Origin: Paraspadella gotoi
Lineage: Eukaryota > Chaetognatha
Length of the DNA stretch: 64,000 bases
Direction: 5' to 3'
Assembly: GCA_051294375.1 (NCBI GenBank)
Contig: CM119266.1
Span: 16,176,087 to 16,240,086, forward strand
Shown: in pieces, positions 52,385 through 64,000 of the stretch
Position numbering within the stretch: the stretch's first letter is position 1
Layout of the letters: each line of letters starts with the position of its first letter
Position numbers and translations under genes: made by a program
The notes under the pieces: generated by a model
Told to the model about the DNA's origin: nothing
Seen by the model: only the letters and a program-made list of their open reading frames with translations
The model's database searches: none

Positions 52385-52963
52385 GTCGGACAAGCTGTTT
52401 GGATGGTGTAAAGAAGCCACCCGTAGAACGAGCAGTATTTAAGAGTACTTAAAATAATTGTATTCGATTTTTTGACAACGATTTTTTTGTTTTTTGTCTG
52501 GTCACCATATCCGACGAAATTTTATTACCGAAGGCAAAGTAAAAAAAACCAAAAATTAATCTCTTATCTTAATTTTAAACTAAAAAATTCGTCTGAATCA
52601 GGCTACGCATCGAGAAAAAGTCGAAGGTAAATCATGCGCAGTCACGATCTCGAAACTGGTTTTCGATTCTGGGCTGGAAGAAAAGGGGGAAGACTGTAAC
52701 GTACGAGTTTTATATTTTAATTATGGAATAAGACTACACACTTGTATTTTTGAAAAAAATATTCTTTTCACGTAATTGAAAAAGTTTTTATAAGCCCCGC
52801 CGAAAGTTATATTATGTAAGTTTTCCCTTTGTATTGAGGCTATGACTAAAGATTTTTTAGGGGGGAGAGCAAAGAGAGAGAAAATCGTTGTTTTCTTTAT
52901 ACTTTTTTACTTTTCATTTTTCCGAGGGTGCCCCAAAAAAATGATCCCTAGTTTCTCGTCCAG
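52385..52963. other. upstream region of the transporter gene
   Basis: AT-rich DNA 5' of the transporter start (minus strand). A TTAAATA word at about 52438-52444 could be a weak TATA element, but I cannot define a promoter or upstream exon. Confidence 0.35.
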
Positions 52964-53208
52964 GCCTCTCCGCCCCGGGAGAAGGTGTTGATTTCCCGTC
53001 GTTAGCTGAAGATGATTTGAGTCTGACCTTTGACCCCGATTCTCCATCGCGACCGCCGCCCTTTCCTCCGTTGCCTGCGATACTGACTGCGGTGCCATCT
53101 CAACCTTTCAATATGCCATATTGCTATTTAAAGGAGTACCTTTGCCATTTTTACCATTCGAAGCCGAACCGCTTTCTTCTCCTGATGCCATCGAACAAAC
53201 AAACTTGA
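52964..53208 (+). CDS. possible terminal exon, unrecognised
   Basis: A splice-acceptor-like TTTCTCGTCCAG ends at 52963 and an 81-codon frame without an ATG head follows to TGA at 53206-53208. It reads VDFPSLAEDDLSLTFDPDSP, then a Pro-rich PPPFPPLP stretch and FNMPYCYLKEYLCHFYHSKP. Codon use and the acidic/Pro-rich character look protein-like, but no family is recognised and no upstream exon was found. Confidence 0.3.
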
Positions 53209-54913
53209 TAGCGTTTTACGATAAAAGTTTCTAAACACGGAAATTAGGCATGATTATCGTCTTCCGTCCTTGGATTTTCATCAATTTTAACTTGTGAATC
53301 TTTATTTTCCGAGTAAACATTTAACGTGTTACGAAAATAATAATTTAATGCCCTGATTTTTAGGTAAAAATAAATCTTTCTCCTCTTTCGTTCGTCTCTC
53401 TCGGTTCAGTCCCACCCCTAACCGGCTAAGAAAGGTCGTCTGAAGGTCGAAGTTTCGTCGGTTAGACCTTTGACCCGATGGGCGTGGCTCCTTCCGGCAG
53501 GTGGACCCGCGGGGCTTCTAACTAGCGCCGGCAGGTGGCGTCGAGGGTGCGATCCGCATAAGTGAGACAGAAAAAAAAAGTTATGTTTTAGGTCAGCGAT
53601 TGGGAAAGATGTGGGCGAGAAAATCGGGAAAGGAAAACGAATACGTATTGAGGTTTTAATAATTTTTTTTACCATTTCTCTTATTTTTTTTAACTGAATA
53701 TCACTTTTTATCAGTGAAGAAAATATATATTCCTCGGCAGTGACGGCTATAACGACAGACTGACATGCGCACGGACGATGACGACGCCCACGTGAATTCC
53801 TGACTTTCCCGTCATCTTTTAGCGACAACAGCGTCGTTACCCTTTTTTTTTTTGCGAGTTTGACGAAAAAGAAAGGACCGAAAAAAAATAGGGGCTAAAG
53901 GGAAGGAAATAAACGGGTGACCGGTTAATGGGGCAGTCCATTTCTAAGGTTTGACACCATAATACATAAAAAGGAGCTGAAAAGAAATTCGAGCGAATTT
54001 GGGTCAAAACACGGATTCATTCTTTCGACATAGACGACGACGACGACGACAATAACGACGACGACGGCTTCGGCGAATAAGACGTCAAGGGACGCGTTAT
54101 GACGGCATTGACCGCCTCAAAATCCTCGTTGCCACGTTAAGGACCCATGACGAAAACGACGACGACGACGACGACGGCCAAAACGAAGACGTCATCTTCT
54201 TGGGCGAGGTCCATCAGCCACACCTCGACCGTGACTTACTTTTCAATGGAAACGCCCGTCCGTCGCGAGAGGCTCGCTCGCTCTCGACCTGTGATTCCCG
54301 TCTGTAACAGAAGGAGAAGTTCTCGGACGTGACGTCCTTTATCTTTCGCTTTATCTTTACCCGGAAGTGAAGAAGAGAAAAGCCCGGATGTGAGGGAGAA
54401 AGCAACACGGATGTCTCTTCAGGGAGAGACAGGCGAGGGTCGTCGCGCGTCGAGAGGCTAACGATATTATTGCTCCCGAAGATGGACATCAGATTTCAGG
54501 TCGTAAAAACAGGTCGGCGTCAGCGAGGTTTTTTTTTCCCCCCCTTTTTTCTTTTTCTCTTTTTCGTTTTCTTTTTTTCTTTTTTTGGGTTTTATGAGTT
54601 TTACGGGAAGGTTTTTTACGTTTAAGAGTTGTTATAGGATTGTTAGTTTTCAAATATTTTGATATTACATTCAAAAAATTGTAAAGGTTTTTCTGAAGCT
54701 AATTTGAGTTAATTCTTTCCCCAACTTCGCACTTGAGTTTTGATTTAGCCAACCCCATTCACTCTCTATGTCTCTCTCTCTCTATCTGTCTCTCTCTTTC
54801 TTTCTCTCCGCAAAGCTTTTTATCTTCTTTTTCTGTTTCTCTTTGCAGAGGTCGCGAGTTCAGGTCAAGGGGTTAATGCTTGCCATCAAAGGATATAAGC
54901 AGGTGAAGCAGGA

Positions 54914-54918
<5 letters not shown>
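53209..54918. other. spacer with GAC triplet runs
   Basis: (GAC)n-rich runs at about 54031-54066 and 54147-54177. A DR1-like motif AGACCTTTGACCC is at 53464-53476. A 61-codon ATG frame from 54147 (poly-Thr start) is driven by the triplet repeat. Confidence 0.55.

Positions 54919-55003
<85 letters not shown>
54919..55003. repeat. (CT)n microsatellite
   Basis: Pure CT repeat of about 42 units. Confidence 0.97.
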
Positions 55004-55006
<3 letters not shown>

Positions 55007-56012
55007 TTTTTGTTCCTTCGAGTTAATCAATTATTCACCAAGTGATTCGCGGCGACTGACTAACCGAAGAAAAAATCCCCACAGACCGGAAATGGTCATT
55101 TTTTGTTGGTCAACATGACGACGACCCAGACGACGACGACGACGACGACGATGAACAATGCGAAGGGGGCGCCGTCATCGAAGATTATTATTGGCGTCGA
55201 CATTAGCGATGACTTTGATTTAATTTTAGGCAATCTACGTCTTTAAAACCTACTCCGAGTAAAATTTCTATATTCTTTATAATAAGTTTAAACTAAACAA
55301 ACTAAGCACAACTGCGAGTCGCCTCCTTTCGTCCTCATCTCTGTTTGATTACGCATTCCGAGGCGAAGTCGCAATTCGTTGTCTCTCTTCTTGTCCTTTT
55401 GCTCTCCCCACCCCCTCCCCCTCAACTGCCGCCACCCTCCCCCCCAGAGCCAAACCCCCGGCCCCTGCGTCCGGTTTAACGATCAAAAGCTCAGATTAAG
55501 AATCGATCTTTTATATTGTTTAGTTTATTCTTCATTTACAATCGAATTTCGATGAATTTGAACTTACTAATCCAGCGTCGCCTCCATCTACTCCACCCTC
55601 CTTCAACGACGCCCCTTGGTCGTCGCCCACGAGTCGGGTTCGTCGACATCGTCGTCGTCGTCGTCGCCCTCGTCGCGACTCAGTTTTTTTTTCTTTCTCC
55701 TTTCGGCGACACCTTATCCTTTATTCAGGACGAAGAGAAGGAAAAGGAGAAAGAAAAGAAAAAAAGAGGAGAAGGAAAAAAGAAAAAAAGAAAGAGAAGG
55801 CCTTTTAAAAAAGTGAAAATGATGTTCCTGGGACGACAGTGATAAATTGCGACGTTGAAATAATCATGCGAAGGGAGAGAGAGAGAGAGAGAGATTTTCG
55901 TTTCTGCATTTTCTTAGAATTCGATGTCAACTCTTTCAACCTCCTTTCCTCCTTTACTCTTTTTTTTTTCAAACTCGAATCCAATATAGTTAAAAAAAAG
56001 GGGGGAACGGGA

Positions 56013-56063
<51 letters not shown>
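55004..56063. other. spacer with GAC and GTC runs, ending in (GA)n
   Basis: (GAC)n at about 55118-55150 (an ATG frame reads MTTTQTTTTTTTMNNAKG for 43 codons), a GTC-rich run at about 55645-55670, then (GA)n at 55876-55893 and 56018-56063. No firm gene. Confidence 0.55.
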
Positions 56064-56065
<2 letters not shown>

Positions 56066-56385
56066 AGTTGAGACAGTTTTGTTCCCTTTTTCTTTAGTCG
56101 TTTTTCATTGGCGTGGTCATAACGTGTTTCAAATTATTATGTTTTTTTTTAACACTGTTTCCAGTTTATTCCTCTTCAATAACCAGCTTTTCGTTTTCTG
56201 GTTTGACCTTTTTTTCTGCTTGCGAGTTTCCGCTTCCATCGGATTCGTCCATTCCGCTTCCGCCGGCCTCGTTCTGGTCATCCAGTCGCCGTGAGCGCGG
56301 GTCAATTCAAAATTCATCAACAAGTCGACAGGAGAAATGACGGATGAGAAGAAGAAGGAAAAAGGCGCTGAGGGAAGCGGAAATA

Positions 56386-56482
<97 letters not shown>

Positions 56483-58250
56483 ATTTTATTCGTATTCATT
56501 TTTTCCTTCTTGCTTTCTTTCTTCCTTTCTGTCTTGATTTATTTAATTCTTTTATTCTTAATTCTTAATTCTTGATTGTTCATTTCATTCCTTTGGTCTC
56601 ATTTATAATTTTATTAATTTTTCAAATTTTGTTTAACAATGTTTTTATTTGATTTTTTTTATTCATAACTTTTTTCATTTTCTTCTGCCTCTCACTTTTT
56701 TCTCTGCTTTTCTTCGCTGTTTCGCTTTTTTTTTCTTTCTTTTCCACAAATTTCCGAGAAAAAATCTGTTTTGGACGTGAGGCGAGAGAAAGGAAATCCC
56801 TGGCCTTTGGGCCTTTTCTCTCTCTTTTCTTTCTTTCTTTTTTTTTCTTTTACTTTTTTTTTTCTATTTTGCCCAAATTTTGACCCGAACCCGTCAAAGA
56901 AAAAAATTCTCTCTGCCCGATGACCTCTGTCGGTGAAAATTTCTCACGTTATTAAAATGTGTTCGCAGCCGTGGNNNNNNNNNNNNNNNNNNNNNNNNNG
57001 TCTCTCTCTCTCTCTCCCTCTCTCTCCTCTCTCCCTCATCTCGTTCTCTTTCTTCTTCTTACTCCCTTTTTCTCTGCGTCTCTCCCAAGGTGTGCTCGAG
57101 GAACGATATGTAATTCTAGCGTCGCTTTTGTGTCGCGAAAATGTAAGGAAAAGATTTGTGGTGGTCGAATGGGGATTTTGGGGGAGGGAGCTATGGGGGC
57201 ATAGGGTGTGGTCATTATTCTCCAAAAAGTTGTTGTATCTTCAGGGCCAAATTTAACAGACGCGGGCATGGCGGCTAAAAAAATAGGTTTGCAAACCATC
57301 GCCATTTTTCAAATTGGTTGTCGCAACACCCTTAGCAGTACCCTCTCCTGAAGGATTTTTGGCAACACGCTTTCACAAGATCCCTCACTGTGTCTAAAGT
57401 ATGAGGAGATTTGATCGTCCAACATAATTTATTAGTTAAAGAAGTGCATTAAGTTTGTTCTATTAAAATTTAGAAGTCGCAACTACTTCTAGTGGTTACC
57501 CACAACAGCATCCACAAGCTGCTGCACCAGTATGGCCAATACATTGCGTACCATATCTTCTTGGTCTTTAGAGTACTATAAAAATTTTCGAGCACAGTAT
57601 TATTCATATAAAATAGGTCCTCTTTCTATTCTATTTAACTATACGTCTTTTTAAAAAATGGTGCTGCCTACATCCTGGAGGATTAATTCCTGCACAGATT
57701 CTTTTAAAATAAAATTTATATATCAAAATATTTTATTTTATATTTTTGCTATAGGTTTTTAAATAATAGAGGCATGAATATAATTTACATACATGATAAA
57801 TTTCATCTTGATTGACCTTAATACTTTTTTAAGATATTCCAGTTATTAGAATTTTTTTTGAAAAAAAAATTTTAACACACACAAAAATAAAAAAATAAAA
57901 GTATGGCATCAAAAAAATGCTTTATTAGTTGTATAAAACCCTTAGGTTTATTATTCCAAATCAGATTTTATTAAGCACCCGCAATCCCCAGAGGCTCTGT
58001 GGAGGCTCTCCTCAATTTGTTGGAGGATGTGGACCAACAGTTGGCAGAATAAAAAAGCTTCTATCAAAAGTAATTCTACATTTTATTATAGATGACAAAT
58101 TTGCGCTTCCTTTAGGTGATATCAGACTTATACTCTGACTCTTATTAATGTGTGCTTACACTGTTTTGTAGATAGCATCCTGTCCAGACTGCTTGAAGGT
58201 AAACAAAATTTTAGTAATAGACAATGCACAATTCAATGTAAACAACATTT
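56064..58250. repeat. large inverted repeat, left arm
   Basis: Pairs in reverse orientation with 60905-63382. The outer part (56064-56340) is roughly 98% alike by eye. The inner part (57300-58250) is clearly more diverged, with substitutions as well as indels. The arm contains (CTTT)n at 56388-56482, a 25-N gap at 56975-56999 and CT-rich DNA after it. The outer edge lies in a GA microsatellite. Confidence 0.8.
57236..57560 (+). other. protein-like fragments in the left arm
   Basis: Plus frames read VVIILQKVVVSSGPNLTDAG then MAAKKIGLQTIAIFQIGCRN (about 57210-57330), FFKLVVATPLAVPSPEGF (about 57308-57365), and ATTSSGYPQQHPQAAAPVWP (about 57480-57540). They look like coding remnants, but they lie in different frames and I recognise no family. 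The matching stretch in the right arm is more disrupted. Confidence 0.3.
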
Positions 58251-60904
58251 ATTCATCATCATTTTTATTTAATTCATATATGTACAAAACTCGGATATAC
58301 TATAACTTTTAAAGTAAATTCATATGCACATGAAAAAAAGGGAATTCCCTGTTCAGTTATATTAATTTTTTGGCTCTTTTTTCTAAAAGCAAAACCGATT
58401 TCTTGTTTCTTAATCCTGAACTTTAAATTTCAAATTCTAATATTTAACGCCTAAATCTGTTCTACAAAGTTATAACGCAAATTGCTACCCTATGTGTAGA
58501 AAGTTTATTGTTCATGCCTCGAGGGCGCCGCATTTTTGATTCCCCTATGTCGGCCGTAGGTTTGAACACTGGTTTTAATATGGAGCAGGTTTTCTAAATC
58601 CCGAATGACGTAAATGTTAATAAAAAAATGACAAATAAATCGTGAATAAATTGGTGCATAAAGTATTATTTTTAAAAGAAAAGATAAATGCCAAATCAAG
58701 GTCGTATTATTAAATTGGTGGTAAAAAATTCGGAGAAGAAACGATTATGATCGAATAATAAGTTGACGAGGTTTCAAGCTAACAAAGCGATTAGAATGGT
58801 TGAAAGACTGGTCTGAAAGGGTCCGACTAGTATGAACATGGAAAAAATATATGGAGCGCGAGGTCACAAAATTTTCCTAATTGTTACACCTTAATAGTGG
58901 CCGGCCTTACCTGACTTTATAACCCTGATGGCAAATTTAATACTCAAATGTTATTTTAGCTTTAAGCATCTTGGGTGTGTAGGTAACCATTTAGTATTGC
59001 TTCTTTGTGTTGTTGTTTGTCATTGGTCGTAGCGTGATCATTACTGTGTTTTAAATGAAAAATGCTCAAGTGTTTATAACCATAAAAGCTAAAAATTTAG
59101 ATATGGCTTTCTCATCATTGGGGTACTTTTAATTATGATTTCATATTCCTCTACGTCATTGTTTGTTTTTATTTTACAAAACAATTATTTAAATATATAT
59201 AACGACGTTCAGCTCTGCAGCGGCTGTCCAGCGGCTGTTCTAGCTCGTCTATAGTCTCTCTCTTTCTTTTAATTATATGTCGCTCCTCCTCTTTTTTTCC
59301 CTCACTGCTTCTTCTTAATCGTTAAAAACAGAAGTGTGTTAAGCTCTACAAGCAACTGCTACAGCTTTATTATTCTCTTTCTTTCTCTTTCTCTCTTCTC
59401 TCTCTCTCTCATTTTTTCTTTCTCTCTCTCTCCTCTCTTTTTCTTTTCTTTTCTCTCTCTTTTTTTCTCCTCTTCTCTCTCACTCAATACATGTTATTTT
59501 GTTTGTTTGTATTTACGATGAATGACTGCATCACGTTAATAATAAACTATCATTGTAAATCAATGATGACGATCATAGCCTCAATGAATACTATCACGCA
59601 TCACATTGTCACAATCAAATTTATTTGGTTTCATCCATCAATTGTATATCTCAATATTTGGTTATCATCAAAATCATAATATGGTTATCATTGCGCATCC
59701 AAATTATTGGTTATCATTCGCATCATGCAATAAATCAATGTACTATTACATCAATCAATTACTAATTACATCATAATTACTATTATTTCAATAATTCGTT
59801 ATTACAACAATCCATTTTTCTTTTTTTCGGATTTTCCTATTTAAAATTTATTTTCCCTTTCCATTGAAAATTGGATTTACAGCCTTAATCAACATATACC
59901 TACAAATTTTAAAATGAATCTCCTTCTATTTTTAATGCAGTAATTATTGCTTTTGCATAAGCTAGGGTCCATCTGTCCTCACCCAAAAATCTTGTCCGGT
60001 AAGTCGCTGAGATCATGCAGAACATATTTATTCATTATGTTTTTCAAAACAATAGATGTCTGAGTCCATCCATCCATTTGTATATTTTTTTATCGCATAA
60101 ATTTTTCTCTTTTTTTTATTTATTTTTTCAGCGCAATATGAAATTTACAAAAATTTGCCAAACATTGGTGATGAAAGAGAGAACAAAAGGGAGAGAGCGT
60201 TTTAGAAGAAAAGTTATTATAATATTTATACGGAATTCAAGGTGAGAACATTCCCCACGAATTTTGACTAGTAAACAAAGAAAAATTGGCTAAAGGTAAA
60301 GAGAGAATCAAAACATCATTTTTTAGTGTGTTTTTAAATGTGTTATTTAACATTATATACTGACGACAGAGGAATTCAACAATCCAGGTTATAACAATTT
60401 TATAAACATTTAAAAATAACTTACGTTAAAAACATGCGTCTATTTTTCCCAACAGGCAACTAAAGATTCTACAAATACAAAATACCAACATTCAGCAACA
60501 CAACACAGATAGCCTCGATGCCACCCTTTTCTATCTTTTTTCAAATTAATTCGTTGATGCCGACTGCTCAATCCATGAAACAAGGAACTTCAGACCCAGA
60601 AATTATTCGCATTTTTAGCTGATGAACGTTGAGCCGTCTCCCCCTACGGCGCTGCTCGCCACTGCCGATATAATAACAATAAAACAAATATTTACATATT
60701 TAAGAAAAAAAAGTCCGAAAAAAAATAATCTTGAAGTGTTCCAATTTTTTTTGTTAAATCAGTCGATCTTTTTAAACACCCTCTCAGTAGCCATAGAACG
60801 AGGTTCCTGGCTTGTTAACTAGGCTCAGGGTTTTTTTTCATGACCCCAAACTGTGTCCTCCGTCTCACACTTAATGCTTAATGCTTATAGGCGATTTGAA
60901 CATA
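58251..60904. other. loop of the large inverted repeat, no firm gene
   Basis: AT-rich DNA of about 2.65 kb. Pyrimidine-rich at 59376-59485, ATC/CAT-rich at about 59520-59800. Only short frames, including MNVEPSPPTALLATADIITI at about 60622; none recognised. Confidence 0.5.
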
Positions 60905-63382
<2,478 letters not shown>

Positions 63383-63414
63383 TCTCTCTCTGCTCTCTCT
63401 CTCTCTCTCTCTCT

Positions 63415-63493
<79 letters not shown>
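63383..63493. repeat. (CT)n-(AG)n junction
   Basis: CT repeat switches directly to AG repeat at about 63460, forming a perfect simple-repeat palindrome. Confidence 0.9.
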
Positions 63494-63495
<2 letters not shown>

Positions 63496-64000
63496 GCTTA
63501 ATTTGTTCGCAATTTGCAACGCGCAAAAAAGGAGAGCGCTGACGACGTTGAGATTAGTTAAACTAAAAACGCCTTCTTCTTAGGAATATAGATTAATTTA
63601 GAAATGTTAACGTATTCATAATTAAAAAAACCGTTTTTCGGAAACAAGCGAACGCTTTTACTCTCATTATGTTTATCTCGGCCGCAATTAATCTATTTTT
63701 ATTCCGCAAGAGGCGCAGAAATCGCGGCTTTTCGTGACAAATGATCATCGCCGCGAGAGCCCGGTCAAAGACGTGGACGACGACGTCGACGATGACGCCA
63801 ACCCCGATGACAATGACGCCGTCAACGCCGGCTCCTTCACCTCGGCGAAATCATCAATTCCGGCGTCGATTGACGCGGCGTCGAATGATGAATGGTTAGA
63901 GTTTCCATCGCAAAGGAATGAAAAAAATCTTTTTCTGGGTTTCAGAACTGAAACGAAGTCTTTACTTTAGGAAAATTGATACTTTGACGATGAATTCAAA
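63494..64000 (+). other. spacer with acidic open frame
   Basis: An open stretch (about 63734-63970, no ATG head) reads VKDVDDDVDDDANPDDNDAV and SIPASIDAASNDEWLEFPSQ. The Asp run comes from GAC triplets, but the sequence after the run is not repetitive and could be an exon. Not recognised. Confidence 0.3.

Overview
The window looks like draft-quality assembly from an animal, probably an invertebrate; the phylum cannot be settled from sequence alone. The reasons are a BEL/Pao-class LTR retrotransposon (a lineage known only from animals), a spliceosomal gene with short GT-AG introns, and very heavy (GA/CT)n, (CTTT)n and (GAC/GTC)n microsatellite load. There are about 20 runs of N. Seven of them are exactly 25 N long, and many lie next to indel-rich second copies of neighbouring sequence. 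This suggests gap filling with uncorrected long reads and/or unmerged haplotypes, so single-base frameshifts here should not be read as biological decay.

Layout. 0-3.2 kb: low-complexity, gene-free DNA. 3.5-15.95 kb: the 3' part of a large BEL/Pao element: end of the protease, RT, RNase H, integrase and DUF5641-like tail, then about 8 kb of extra downstream sequence holding an unrecognised accessory reading frame (8.05-9.54 kb) and a T-rich apparently noncoding tract, then a polypurine stretch and the 3' LTR. 16.14-18.3 kb: the 5' part of such an element: 5' LTR, gag-like region and start of the protease. The outer flanks of both LTRs carry the same 5-bp sequence (gttat), so the two parts are probably the ends of one insertion placed in permuted order. 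18.4-43.9 kb: gene-poor repeats with gaps, including three blocks that recur about 2-3 kb away (22.16/25.15, 31.55/33.69 and 38.5/40.86 kb) and a palindromic MITE at 30.4 kb.

43.9-52.4 kb: an SLC16/monocarboxylate-transporter-like gene. The best copy runs on the minus strand in eight exons (52384 down to 50287), with exon 6 and most of exon 8 lost in gaps. Two noisy plus-strand copies of exons 4-8 (44063-45611 and 47517-49084) contain the missing exons. Both plus copies are followed by a 656-bp palindromic MITE that is absent from the corresponding site of the minus copy. 52.4-56 kb: mostly gene-free. 56.06-63.38 kb: a very large inverted repeat (arms over 2 kb, loop about 2.65 kb). The right end carries a weak acidic open frame.

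The most interesting material is the 8-kb region downstream of pol. It contains five copies of a short hairpin whose stem bases change in a compensating way (10204-10424) and a second pair of covarying hairpins (14336-14436). This is what I would examine first as a possible undescribed function of a giant retrotransposon. The MITE with a matched empty site is the second.
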